Origin: Blasia pusilla
Lineage: Eukaryota; Marchantiophyta; Marchantiopsida; Blasiales
DNA length: 64,000 nucleotides
Assembly: GCA_050084515.1 (NCBI GenBank)
Contig: CM114272.1
Coordinates: 12,958,001-13,022,000, forward strand
Reading direction: 5' to 3'
Shown: positions 10,871-23,760 of the stretch, piece after piece
How positions within the stretch are numbered: position 1 is the stretch's first letter
How the letters are laid out: every line of letters begins with the position of its first letter
Translations under genes and position numbers: made by a program
The notes under the pieces: generated by a model
Databases searched by the model: none
What the model was told of the DNA's origin: nothing
Seen by the model: only the letters and a program-made list of their open reading frames with translations

Positions 10871-12510
10871 GCGCTTCTGCTCGGAAGACATCTTCAGTAA
10901 CATTCTCTTTGACATTGTGATGTACCAAAGAATTGTCGATGACTTGAAGTAAAGATGGGAGTACCTCAACTCTTGGTATCACAAAAGTAGTTGGCTCAGT
11001 TGTAGATACATTCTCAATAACTTCACGGACTCCATTGTTGGGTAAGTCAAATGTTGGCTCGATATAAGTGGCAATTTCAACCCCTTCAATTGTATCAGCA
11101 TTCTGAGCAATTTCATCCTCTCTGTCTTCATGAGGAACGATGTTATTTGCGTATGCCATAACTCTATCCTCATTGGAAGGTCTGGGAACAAAGGAACTCG
11201 AAAATCACATAAGGAATAGAGCGAAGAATAAAAAAATTACTAACACAATCTCTTTAATAATAGAGATATGATAAAAAAAAAAAAGCATGAACGCGACATC
11301 ATGATTATGACCTTATCAATGGATTTCCAATAGTCTCCATATTTGGAATGTTTTGAATAGCCTCAGTTACGAAAGTAAACTCATGTTGAAGTTGACGCCC
11401 ATTCTTTCTCTTGGTGTTCTCACAACGGTAGAGTCTCTTTTTTTCTCTGAGAGCTTCCATCTTATCAAGGGGCTGGGGTTTTTTTTTTTTTTCTGGGCTT
11501 CACCACGTAGAACCTTCCGAATATCACATATATCTATAGGATTCGATGGAATGAAAAGTCTGGAAGAGCAAATATTTGGAAACAGAGAAAGTGAAATTAG
11601 TGAAAAGTAGTATGAATTGTGGAATATTGTACATGTTCATAATGTGGACCTTATGAATATAGTGAACTTACGTTGGAGATGTTTCAGTGATGACTCCATG
11701 TTCTTTGTTTCTCCGCCTTCCTTGTTGAGCCTTTGCATGCATCAATTTTCGGAAGTCACGCAAATCCGTAGGGTTCGATGGAAAAGGAAGTATGTGAATG
11801 AATTGTGCAAGTTTCAAAACAATTGAAGAAATTGTTGACACGTAAAGAAATTCAAGGGTCAAAGATATGGCAGAAATACATTGGTCTTACATCGAAGAGG
11901 TGTGCTTCAATGCACCAACTTGTCTTGTAGAATTTAGAATTTAGTGTTATTGTATTTGTGATAACAGCGAGCGGTTGTCTCTCCAATTCCACAAATGTAT
12001 GACACGACGAAGCCATCTACATAATATGAACGGTGAATGCCAAAAAAATTAGTAGAAAAGCATAAGATAAGAAAAACAGAAAGAATGAAATGATAGTGGA
12101 ATACATCAATTTTTCCCAATAAGTGCATAATATTTTTCAATTTAAGAAAATGATTGTGAGGAGAAACCAAGAAAATAAAACTTAAAGTTGTATTTTCTTG
12201 GTTTTAAAATAGGGCACTAGCACAAAAATAAATTTAAAAAATGTAATCAATTTTTTTAAGGAATTGTGTTCAGGGTTGCGTTTTAATCAATTTTAATAGT
12301 ATAGAAAATTATTAAAAAAATTCAATGAAAGGAGTGTAGAAAAAAGGACCTACACAATTTTTTCGGAATTTTGAAAGCAATTAAAACATTATTTTAAAAA
12401 AATTGGAATTCCAAATTTCACACGTCTAAAACTATCATAGAGAAATCATTTATAACTTTAATTTTAAAATTTAACTTTACAAAATTATTTTTAAAGTGAA
12501 AATTTAAAAT
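10871..12510. other. AT-rich stretch with two related short frames
   Basis: No gene recognised. The minus strand carries two related short blocks: FIPSNPIDICDIRKVLRGEA (about 11505-11565) and PFPSNPTDLRDFRKLMHAKA (about 11720-11790). They look like a duplicated small exon or repeat. Sequence beyond 12170 is very AT-rich with no open frame of note. Confidence 0.35.
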
Positions 12511-15000
12511 TTAAATGGTTAGGTTAGGGGTATCTAACCTTAACCCTAACAGTCCCCGCAAATGTTCGCCCGACTCTTGGCGGACGTAAACACCAATAGA
12601 GCTCCGCGTTTGAATTTGGAAGATCCAACGACGGTGAAAAACTTTTGTTTGTACATGCAGATCTGTTGGATCTGCCTGTTCAAAAATCCAATGACGGGGA
12701 CACCAAGCGTGTCTGCGCCAGCCCCCTCCCAACGGATCTACATGTCGTAGGAGACGTCGGATCTGCAGTGACAGGCAGATGATCTGCCTGATCCAACGCC
12801 AGACAGATCCTCCGAATCTCCCTGCCATTGGACTCTTTTTTCGTCCACTCCCCGTGGTGCAGCTGGTGCACTCCCCATGGTGCAGTTGAGAAATCCGCGG
12901 CCTCACTCAGTGGGAGTTCGCGATCTCTACCTCCCACTGCTTCCCACCAGTTTGACTGGTACTGCGGATCAAGTGCTCTCGAGTCCGCCCTCTGTATTCA
13001 ACTCTTTCGGTTTTTGTCAAGATCCGCACTTAGCTTTCTTCACAGCAACTACGCAGGGTTGTCTTTGCTGTGTTTTTCTATTCTGCTTTGCAATTCGTGG
13101 TAGAGGGGCTTTGAGTAGGAACATGGAAGATGGCACTCATGAGTTTGCCCTCTCCTTCCCTTGGTTTTTTAAATCCTCGAGTTGAGAGAGCTCAAAGCTG
13201 AAATGCTCTTGCCGCGGAAGGATTTGAGCCCACGGTTAGAGGGTTAGACTTGTAATGCGTGGAGTCACACGCAAGTCGGTGGCTCTCACAATCAGAGGTG
13301 GTCACCTTCTCTCGCCCATGAGAGCCAAGGGCTGCCCTGACTTTATTTCCCTTGCTTTAATTTTCCTATACAGGTATCCGGGAGGAGATTCAGTTCCTCT
13401 TCTCTCCTTCCCAACTTCGCTCGCCTTAGCGGAAAGTCTGCAGGACTTTTTACGTGGTCTGGATTTCTGTGTAGCTTATTTGCACTTCCATTCAGAACAC
13501 ACGAAGAGATTGAAGTACTGGAGTTGAGTACTTCAACGTAAGAGTACATATGAATTAAAAAACAACACCATAGTCCACGACAGTATTTTGCAATAACATT
13601 TCCTTATGCTGGGCAGCGTTACACTGTATAGACCAGAGTCGGAGGTTACAAAACTATGTGCACATTTACATTTATGTGTTCACGCGCTCGTCTTTTGGAT
13701 CTCCTTAGCCGCATGTGGCCTCGGGTCGGCTTCCAAACCCCCGAAGACCGGGGATTCAACCTTGGCTGACCGTCTGGGTGTTTTACCCTGTTTCTTTGCA
13801 GATGAGGCTCTATAGTCACACTCAGTTACGTTGGGTCTCTTGCGCTGGTACTCTGGAGACCCTTCCGGTTCTATGTTAAACTCCTTGGATTTTTTGCAGC
13901 CCTCGACAGGTCTCGGTATGTAACCCTTGTTAGATCCTGGATCTTATCCTACAATGGGGAGAAAGTCCCTACGGGCGTCCCCAAAGTCTACAACATTCGA
14001 GGGATTGTGTTTAGTGCCCCAAGGAGGGTAGACGTCAGGATGCATCCTCTTGAGGCATTGTAGACAAAGGGGAGCTCTCTAAAAGCTCCGCATCTGGAGG
14101 CTTTACACCGTATTGCTATTGCTTCTGCCACCAAGGCACTATCGGGATACTTTTTCCCTTTCCCTGCGTCGATTTCTTGGCTATTATTCACAGTAGAGTT
14201 TGTTTTCTCACTTGCCTTGTTTGCACAGATGCTGGGGGCTGGGACCTGGTAGCCAGTGAGATCCGGAAGGAAGTGAGTGAACAGATTTTGGGGATGCCTG
14301 GAGCTGGTGTTGGGATGCTTGGAGATGTTGTCGGAGGCCTGGAGCTGCTGCTGTCGCTTAGAGCCTAAGACTCCATCACTCGTGGACCTCCTAGAGAACC
14401 ATGAGACATGGTCGAGAGAGTAGTTCAATGCCAATAATCTACACTGTAGTACTGTAGATGAAACTCGATTACAACAAACAAAAGGAAGAAGTACGCATGG
14501 AAGCTAAATAAAGCTCTAAAATTACACTTGCAATGGTTGAATCTTGGAGAGTAGAGGAGGTGAGTATGAATACCTTGACAGAGTTTCGTATGAACCCCGC
14601 CGTGAATTTTTCATGCAATAAATACTAAGGAGTCTTCGAGTTCGAAAATTCTTCAGGGCGCCAAACCCCTTGTGCCCCTCATAGGTTTCCTGAACTGCCT
14701 CCCTCATCAACGGTTCTCTTTTAAAAAATCTGTGCATCGACGGCCCTCGTTCAAAAAAATCATAACGGTTTTCACTACTCTCACATCCCTGAACCGACTC
14801 TGTTACAACGGACCGCGGCTGCGGACTCAAAACTGTAATCCATATGAGGGGTCGAACCGAGACAAAATTAGCACATGCTGGCAAAAATTGCCAGGTGTCA
14901 AGACGAGGAGCGATCCGCGGGGAGAAGGCACTCTCCCGTAATAATATGGATTACAAACTTCTATTTAAAAGTTTTGATTATATTAATACGGGCTGGTACT
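12511..15000. other. GC-richer island, no recognised gene
   Basis: Base composition rises sharply against the flanking AT-rich DNA, and short frames occur on both strands, none with a recognisable domain. It could hold untranslated or intronic parts of an unplaced gene, or a non-coding repeat. I see no rRNA or tRNA signature. Confidence 0.3.
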
Positions 15001-17029
15001 GAAAAAAAAAGAAAACTAGTTATCACCAAATTCCGACCCTAAGAAATCGTAAACGGAAGACTTGAGTGAAAAAGGCTGGCAAAGGCATTTTGATTAGGCC
15101 CCCTTCAAGCACTCGTTGTTCTTGTTCGTACAGTGCAACTCTTGTCGCTAGGTTCATACGCTGACTGACGGCTGGAATATGGATGGGCCCGGTTCGTTGA
15201 TAGCAATCATCCCCTCACCGACTTCCGGCGTGGGCCCACCGAGCTTACCGTTGACAGGTTGTGTCCTCCAGGCTAATAACCGACGGCCACAGCTCATGAG
15301 TCACGAATCATGAGACGTCTACGTCTCGGAATCCGCCGCGCCCGAGGCGAGACGGTGAGAGGGCTTGCGGACGTCGACGTGTCGGACCCCTCACCACGTA
15401 TCACCAACCTGGAGGGAACTAAGGAGTGTTATCCCCCTCCCAAGTGCGTGATTACCGCCTCCTTCCACGCCCATAACCCGTGACTCTGCCTGCTTTCTGG
15501 CGACCCCCACAGCCTATTTATTCACAGCCTTCGATCCTTATTTACCTCTTCTCTTCTCTGACTCAATTTTGATGAAGTCCTTTTCATTCTGGAAGTCATT
15601 TCCGGTATGTCTTGGACTAACTCGAGGATGGTTAGGTGCGAACCACTGTCCCTATCTTCCCATCTTGCTTAATATGTGTATGGGGGATTCCAACTGCCTT
15701 TGTCATATTCCGTATACGGAAGGCATACCCTAATCGAAGGGGTCACGGGATTGTAGGGGTGCTCTATCTACTAGTTATGTTTCGTGGAGCCTTAGTGACT
15801 TTACTTATTTTCTTACGAGTGGAGGAATAGTAACCCATTCAATCTTCGATTCCATGGAAAAGCTGCGCATCTACGTGAGGCCAGCCGGTTACATATGTTT
15901 TCCGGTTGGACACTAGGGTTGTTTTAACGTGGAGGTTTTTTTTCTTACTCGTATAAGTATGTGAAATGTACGGGAGTGACGGATTAATGATGTTTTATTA
16001 ATTTTATTTTTTTAAAAATAATGAGAAATATTTTCACATGTCATAGAGGTGTTTGCAAATGAAGAAGGCAATCTTTAATGATAATATAAATTATGGTTTC
16101 TTTTGAGTTTGCTTGTGGGAGCCCAATTTATAATAATTACTACTAATCTAATTATCTGAATATTTATACAATTGTTCGCATTCATCTTACCATGAAACAT
16201 GTAGGATTATGAACTTCGTACACATAATTCTCTTGTTTTCGGTTTTGCGGAGAGAAATTATTTCCGAATCCTCACCTCCCCTATCGACAAAACAAGAGGT
16301 CACTCTATTTTTCTAATTTGCTCATATTATACATCCACCAAATCCAAATTTTGTCTCTATTCTTTAGACTTCAAAATAATAGAAAGGGTCCATCCCTACC
16401 CTCGTTCAACCTCCTCAATTGTCTGTTTCATTCCCCATGAGAGATTAAGGACTAAGATAGGGGCATGTAGTTATATTCCTTTCCAATACATCTACCCCCT
16501 CTCTCAAAATTAAGGAGGGCCCTTTTCAAGTTTCCTCTTCTTCACCTTGATTCTGAAATTATAATATTTCACAAAAAAATCCCTATCAAACAATTTTTTT
16601 AAAGATTTTATCTCTTTCTTTCTTCCCCCCTCCTTTCAATAAAAATGTATATATAATTTTACTGATTATCAAAGTCTTAATGAAACAATCATGCTTGAAT
16701 TTATTCTTAAATTTGAAAAAAAAATCTTTCATAAATTTATGTTTAATCTAAAATTTAAGATTGTAAACCCTATATTTCCTCAAAATATTTAAATATTTAA
16801 ATTATTCCTAAGATGAATGAAAAATTAATAAATGTGAGGCATGCACAAAATTTGTGGAAAAAAGAGAATAAGGAAAATGTTCAACATGAATTCATTAAGA
16901 TCTTAAAAAAAGGGGAAATCTTCATTCATCGAGTGTTTTAAACTCATGGGACATGTGAAATTTATGAAAAAATAAAAATAAAAGAGTAAAAACTTAATTT
17001 CCAAAATAATATGGAAATTATGGGTGAGT
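15001..17029. other. Gene-free stretch
   Basis: A GC-rich part (15100-15850) without a recognisable frame, followed by strongly AT-rich DNA from 15930 to 17030. No feature supported. Confidence 0.3.
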
Positions 17030-17460
17030 ATATATTGATATGAGTGGATCTACCAATATATTGGGAAGATTGTATTGTATAGATGTGACCTACAATGTGT
17101 ATTTTTTAGTGATGTGTATGCGCACGATAACTATCATATCTTAGTTAGATGACGTGTAGAGTTCTATCGCATTGACGACATAGAGGGTCAATGGGTTATT
17201 TGGGTATAACTTTTTCCTGAGGTGTCGGATGAGGTTGACAACAGATTTTTTGCCTCAAGAATGTAATGTATATAGATTTCTCAATTTTGGTCTTTGTCAG
17301 CCGGACGACTTGTTGACCAAGTGAAGGGTCATTTGGTAACCTATGCACGTACGTTACCATTGGAAAGGCTATTTTTGTGGGAGGAGATTTTGGCTCTTCT
17401 TAAGGCTACAAGAGAGGGAGAGACGGCTTCTTAAGCCATTTTTCTCATTTTGGGCCTTTG
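17030..17460 (+). pseudogene. Conserved ORF fragment, chromatin-domain-like (family copy a)
   Basis: With one frame change, this reads FFSDVYAHDNYHILV, EFYRIDDIEGQWVIWV and SDEVDNRFFASR. The same blocks occur on the minus strand at 17880-18075 and at 60450-60700. At 60 kb it lies just downstream of an integrase-PHD frame, so it probably belongs to the 3' part of the methyltransferase gypsy family. The pattern SD-x-x-x-D ... DD-x-F-x-x-R faintly recalls a BAH domain, but that is a weak inference. It carries stops and frameshifts. Confidence 0.4.
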
Positions 17461-17879
17461 GAGGATATCTCTTGTTTTCCGTGGAGTAAGAACTTGGGTG
17501 CTAGGGCCTAGATTCCCTCATAGCCGAGGGTGGATGTAGTTTGATATGTCGATGTAGATTCGAGAGTGGAGTTGGCTGTCTGAGCGATTTTTCTCTGATT
17601 TTCCATGAGAAAGATGTGAGGGAGTAAGGGGAATTCATTTTATGTAGGCAAGAAAGCAAGTTGCTTTGGTGGGGAGCCTTCCAAACCTATGGGTGTGTTT
17701 TCTTTGTTGGTTTTTTTTCAGAAGATCATGCACGAAAGCGATGCCCATTTACTACCGAATGTCGCTAGAAGCGAGCTGACGTAGGGCACTGGCGATTGAG
17801 CGGGAGTTGGCGCTCCCTTGCAGCATGCTAGTGCAGTGTCATGAACAACTGATTGAGAGAGCGGGAAGAGAGAAGCATT

Positions 17880-18140
17880 TTAGGTTATACCCAAACAACC
17901 CGTTGACCTTCTATGCCCTTCATGCTGTAGAACTCTACTTGTCGGCTAACTAAGATATCATGCATATAAAAAGTGGTACATAATTCACATCGTTGGTCAC
18001 ATATACATAACACCAACATCGACCTTCCCAACATATAAGTAGATCCAAAAATTATCACAATACACTTTCGCATATGTATTTAGACCACACTGCCGGCCCC
18101 CTAGTTGGAAGTTAGGTTCCCCTAACTCTTGATAGCAAAC
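17880..18140 (-). pseudogene. Conserved ORF fragment (family copy b)
   Basis: The minus-strand frame gives FYMHDILVSRQVEFYSMKG then IEGQRVVWV and stops at the same place as copy a. The segment 18090-18140 ('cccctagttggaagttaggttc') matches the DNA just past the integrase-PHD frame at 35090-35130 and 60720-60760. That ties it to the 3' region of the methyltransferase element. It is inverted relative to copy a, 640 bp away. Confidence 0.45.
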
Positions 18141-20299
18141 ATCATATCCACTTGAAATGATATACTACTCTATACACATCTAACACCATCAATGCCGCCA
18201 TACCCGCAATATCTCCCAAAAATTGGTTGCCTTGGGGTCCATGTCATCTATCTCTTGCAAGAGTGTAGCTAACCTTCGTGTTGATCCCTCTCAAAAGGCC
18301 TAACACTCTCCTCAGAACTCCAACACGTTTTGTATCCAAAGACATAAAGTCTCCACTCCAAGAGCACAACCATCACCTAACTTCGTTTGCTCCGGGACAT
18401 AAGCACGGCTCCACGCGTGCCTCAAGAGATTATTCGCTCGTTATTTTAGGTTTAGTGTTAAGGGATATACCAAAAGAGAATGAACATAAAAGTTCATGCT
18501 CTTTTTATTGAACGTTTTTTCAAGACACAAGTGAAGGCCAGAGCTATGGTCCTCTCTGCCGTGTGAGTAACCCAAGCCTCTCACAAAGAGAGTGCGTTTG
18601 GTTTAACATGAGAGAGACGTGGAGTGCATGTGAAAACGTTGTTGCGTCTTAGATTAATTGGAGAGATTTTGGTGCATAATAATCTGTGGGCGTAGATGCC
18701 ATAAGTGAGTATGACATCTTGTGTTTATATATTTTTGTATGATGACATCAATATATGTTTTATAAGGATGTGTATGTGCACAACCAAGAAAAAAAAGTCG
18801 CACCTGGTTGATGATGTGTAGATTAAATTTAAAGATATTGAAAGAATCCCAAGCAAGAATATTGGATATCCATTTTTCATCCGATTATCTCATTTCTTAT
18901 GACTTTGGCTTTCCTTTTGATTTTCAGAACTTTAAATTCCTATCGATCTAGCTTTTTTCACGACTATGAACTAATCATGAAATTAAACGCTTTAAAAGGT
19001 TGGAATTTATTTATTCATGTTTACACCCTTTCATGACTAATCATATTTAACACAATAAAAGATAAATCAAATTTTTTTACAATAGAACAATGGGGAACGA
19101 AACAAGTGAAAAATGTAAAATATGTAAAACATATTCATCCGTGAAAGAAAAACAGAAATTTTCCACTCTATCTAGATGTTAAAATTTTCAAAGAAACTTT
19201 GGACGGGACTACGAGAGTGATCCTATGAAGAATTGAATTGCAATTCTAGGCACTTCCACTGTCGGATAGGGAGATGAGTTCAAGAAACAAAAAGGTCCCA
19301 TTTTCCAATGGACTCGGAAAAGAAAACAAACGTGAGGGAAGTAAGAAGCAAAGGATCCCAAGGATCATGGGAAAAGCAATAGATAAATGGCTTGGTAGCA
19401 ACAAAAATAAATAAATAAATAAAGAACTCCAAAAGCCATAAAACAGGACACGACCTGTTTGAACGGGGAAGAAAAACCTGACGGGGTTTTCTCCATGGGT
19501 TAAATAAAAGCGCTGAGAAACTCGTCCAAGGTGGATGGATCCAGGCTGGCGCAGCTCCAAAGATAGAGACAGAATCAATGTAGAGGAGCCCGGGCAGAAG
19601 TAGGGTAAAGGGGAGTTTGGATTCTCTGGAATCTCGTGTGTAGAGAGTAATGACGGTTGACAGGGCCGCATGTGACAGAAGTATGTAGCAAGGGTCTCTG
19701 CGCTTTCTCCCGGATACCCTCAATAGAGTAGGAGGAGGAAGAGGTGGTGGTGGTGTAAGAGTAAGTCTGAGGACTGTAGGACCAAGACAATCTTCTAAAG
19801 TCATTGTCTGGTGCCGCGCATCTCTTATTAATCTGCCGCACTCGCCATTCAGTATTCAGTGGGGGGAAAAAAGCCGCTCCGTGGATCTAATAAGCGGTGG
19901 GCCCCACCTGTTTCTTGAGTACCGACACCTCAATTTCCGACAGAACCTCCCGTGGGTCTTCGTCTGTGGGCTTCTTGACGGCGAGGTGGAAATCGACGGC
20001 CGTTGGGCGGCACTCTGGAATGTCCCTCCAGCCAGCTTGTTGTGTACACAATGCGGCTATTTCCCACCCACCCCTTTTTGACGGCGTCCAAGCTTAACGG
20101 ACGAAGCTTGACGGCGTCCAAGCTTATTGTGGTTGTAGTCGTCGCAACGGGGACGGTGGTGCCGTGAGCGGGGCCAGCGGGCAGAGTAGGTAACGGCCGT
20201 CGCTGGGAGAACTCGTACGCGGTCACACCGTCATAGGAGTCGACGACCGGTGCGATCGCCGGCCCAAATGGACGGAGGCGCCGGGAGTGGACAACTGGA
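18141..20299. other. Gene-free stretch with GC-rich right half
   Basis: From 18141 to 19200 the DNA is AT-rich with nothing recognised. From 19200 to 20560 it becomes GC-rich. Antisense frames of 141-174 codons occur there but read as low-complexity Leu/Pro/Ser text without domains. A 16-bp direct repeat 'acggcgtccaagctta' occurs twice near 20080-20130. Confidence 0.3.
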
Positions 20300-20361
20300 C
20301 ATCTGTCTGGGACCCCGGGGCCCAAGTGGTTCGCGTTGGGCCCCGGGGTCCCAGACAGATG
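20300..20361. repeat. Perfect 25-bp inverted repeat, GC-rich hairpin
   Basis: Arms at 20300-20324 and 20337-20361 are exact reverse complements around a 12-base spacer. Each arm contains 'gggaccccggggccc'-type sequence. Such a stem would be very stable as RNA. No poly-T follows, so it is not a simple terminator. Confidence 0.9.
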
Positions 20362-20561
20362 GATTCTTCGGAGAAGAGCGGGCCATGATCCGACACATGC
20401 GCCAGCCCATGTCATGCCTGTCACCCCATCATCCATCTTATCTCCTCCCGCGACGATTCTGCGCGTCTATCGGAGCCAAGTCTTTCCTGGGCTGCTCATG
20501 ATGGCAGTTTTATTATCATTATTATTATTATTATCTTTCCCAACTTTTTAGAATGTGTGTG

Positions 20562-23328
20562 TTGGAATGACATCCTTCCCGAAAAGGCATTGCCCTTTTT
20601 TCGATCCCCACTCTATTCTATTCAATTGGACGCATTGATATATTGAATAAATACTGCATTTTCATGCTAACTTCTAGAAAAGTGAGCTTCCTCAACTACG
20701 ATAGGTTAGGCATACATGTCTAACCTATCTTTCACACGTGGAATATGCCAAGGCATTCTATGGGTCGATTTCAATGGTTCCAAAATCTATATGCTAATTG
20801 GAAGAAGCGGTTTTTTTTTAATTTACATGTCATTATTCCAACAAAAAGCAATTTTGTTGGATTCATGTGGAGAGATTGGTAAGGAGAGCCACATTGATAC
20901 CTGAATGATTCATGAGGGATAATGCATTAGACCCATCCTTATTAGTCACGATACATCTTAAATCTTAAGGATGCGTCGTTGAATGATTTATTCAAAATCT
21001 GTTGAATGATTTGTTGAAAACCACATGGACTATCACACTAATTCTTTTTGAATTAGTGTGATAGTATGAATCAATGATGTTTTAAATTACATTATAAGAA
21101 TATTAAAGAAAAGGAAATAGTCTCAAATGATGAGTCTTTATTTCTTTCAAGTCATTACTCAACTTTTTGACTTACTTTATGGTAAGTTTGCCAAAATCTG
21201 GCCACAAGAAATAAGGCATAGTGGTATTCCTCATTTCATTTAATTAATTCATATTGTAATGCTTATTCCAAACTAAGCTCATATGAAAAGTGAAGAACTA
21301 TGAACCCTTTTTCAATGAAATGTGACAGAAAAAGCAACACAAAGTGATTCGTCAATATCATGTAAGTGAAGATTATCAAGTTTCTACATCTTTTTCGTTA
21401 GACTAGCCACAAGACGACTTTGTGTTAGGGTTGCGATGAAGAAGTATACTAAGTACATAGGTATGGACTATTGATTCACAGGGCACCTCTGTAAAAAGGT
21501 GCACATTAGAGTTTCCAACCATCCCGAAGAAAAGAATTTGATTTATACTACAGTCATAGCATCCACAATCAAAAGTCATAATGTTCAAAAAATTATCTAA
21601 ATGATTAAAATAGAGCGCACATACGACTAAACGATAGAAGTATCAAAAAATTTAAAAAGTAAATTCTCCTACCATAGAGTGCATCTAAAGGGGATATTAG
21701 GGTTGAGGGAGTGGACAATTAAGGGAGATCCTCACTATTTCAAAATCCGATTTATGCAAGTAAGATAAGCTATCATTCCAACATGAAATGAGTCCTGCAT
21801 AGCAAGGGCATATACCTATTATACATGAAAAGTTGCATCGAGTACAAGTTTAGTACTTTAACATAATAACATGTTAGCATCATCATTTTTTCTCTTATGA
21901 TAACTTAATATACTCAAATAATCCACTTCCTTTCCTACTTCTACACTATCTTGTTTTTTTCGAGTAATCTTATTTACCAAAATTCTACTTCCAAAACATG
22001 AGGAAGTCTATGTGGTAGAAATAATGAAAATGGTGAATAATGAAAAGTATCATTCTTAGTTTTTGAATAAGCTGCTTATGATGAGTTAGGTGGTACAATC
22101 ACAAAAGACAGAAAAACATACTTAACATATATCTATGTTAAGAAGTCTTGCATTTCTTTAATTAAGCAAGATAAAGTTTCTAGTAAGATATGTGCCCTAC
22201 AATTCTTTCTTGTTTATGTCACTCTTTCCTCTTCTCACCCTTTGAGAAAAATCTTTCAAGTTTGAGGAAGAAACTTCTCTTGCAATTATGAAGAGACATG
22301 GAACGATGTATGAGTGGCTTCTATGTTGTGATTTTTTTCCTATCTATTTTGTATGGTAAGAAAATTTTTCATGTTCATATTGCCAATATTTTGCTTGAAT
22401 TTTTCCTCTTTGATTGGATTTTTTAAACTAGTTTCTTTTAAGTAATTATATCATGGTATGTTGTAGTAAATAAACATCCATCAAAATTTTCTTGGATTTT
22501 GAAGTTTCCTTTATCTATTTCAAATCCATAGAAATTTGAAGAGAATCACCCTTTTGTAATCAATTATAGATTCATATAGACTTTTTATATCATATGAACC
22601 AAGAGGTCCATGGATTTTTCTTGGTGAGGTTGGCTTGTCTTTGGTACTTGAAATACAATATCGTATATTTTTCTAGTGTTGTGTTGCGATATGAAGTTCA
22701 CACATTGATCTCGAACATCACACATAGATGTGCCCAAACAAGTAAATCACACAAGGGAGAGCGCCTATCTATATCTACATTTGGAAGCTACTCTCTCAAG
22801 CAATATAGAACACAATATCTTGTAAAACATCGTGAGTTACTATCTCCTCACCGTAAGTTAAACAATGTGCTAGATACGTCCTATGCAAGTAAAGACATGA
22901 GAGACATTTACGATATGTTTGACCAACCACGCTCAATCAAGGTAGGGGAAATGGAACACCAAAATGATAGGACATGCATCCACCCATAAGGCCCTATCCA
23001 CAATGGATCGGTGGTCTTAGTGGTTGTAGATCTCTTGACCTTGCAAGTCAATAATTCCATACCTCATGTTTTTTAGTTACTATTCCTGTTCCATAGAGCT
23101 ATGGGAAATCATATCGGTATATAAGTGAAAAAGCTTTCCTTCATGGAGATCTAGATTTTGGATCACACAAGAAGGATGCTACTTAGAGTTGTGGTAGTGC
23201 TTCAAATCAATTAACTCTAGTGCTTGCTGAAAAGACTTCCACAATCCAAGACCTCATGTGTAGCTAAAGCGTTGTTCACTTCTATGATGTGGAGTATTGT
23301 CAATTGACTCACGTGGTCACGAAAAAGA
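20562..23328. other. AT-rich gene-free stretch
   Basis: No gene recognised. It contains a perfect 15-bp hairpin at 21030-21064 with a 5-base T loop. A 131-codon plus-strand frame at 22594-22989 has no recognisable domain and is probably chance. Confidence 0.3.
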
Positions 23329-23760
23329 GTTCCACAATCGAAGATCGGAGAGATCTTCGATTGTGGAACATTTTTAGAGACCCGTCCCTTGGGCATCGGT
23401 AGGGGGTCAAGAGAAACCTTGTGCGGAAGAATGGTAGGTGCTTCAGCAAAGGCGTGCTCTCCTTGGAATTGGGAATATGTTCAAATGGTCATATTTCGAA
23501 CAAAAACTGTCCAATCTGATACGTCCAACGATATGCAACTAGAATGGCTCCCTTCCTAGAGCTGCATACCCTTTGACGGTATCAAATCGGATAGTTTTTA
23601 GTCGAGATATGACTATTTGAACATATTTCCAATTCCTAGGAGAGCACGCCCCCTTTGCTGATGCACCTACCATTCTTTCGCACAAGGTGTCTCTCGACCC
23701 CCTACCGATGCCCAAGGGACGGGCCTCTAAAAATGTTCCACAACCTCGATCTCTCCAAAC
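23329..23760. repeat. Foldback element: long imperfect inverted repeat plus nested perfect hairpin
   Basis: Positions 23329-23346 and 23352-23369 form a perfect 18-bp hairpin. The right arm of that hairpin begins a longer left arm (about 23358-23540) that is the imperfect reverse complement of about 23562-23750. Landmarks such as 'cccttgggcatcggtaggggg' on the left match 'cccctaccgatgcccaaggg' on the right. The arms are about 180 bp with a loop of about 20 bases. It could be a foldback MITE or a young small-RNA precursor locus. Confidence 0.75.

Noticed and set aside
12511-13185. Overlapping frames of 85-131 codons on both strands
   Set aside because: No domain, low-complexity composition, and equal open length on both strands in a GC-richer island; chance frames are more likely.
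13190-13330. Possible tRNA-like text ('ggttagagggttagac')
   Set aside because: No cloverleaf or B-box found; no tRNA or rRNA gene could be supported anywhere in the window.
19246-20436. Antisense frames of 141, 174 and 168 codons
   Set aside because: Leu/Pro/Ser-rich or Thr-repeat text without conserved motifs; the right one crosses a perfect inverted repeat, so not taken as genes.
22594-22989. 131-codon plus-strand frame
   Set aside because: No recognisable family, AT-rich background and no splice or neighbour context.
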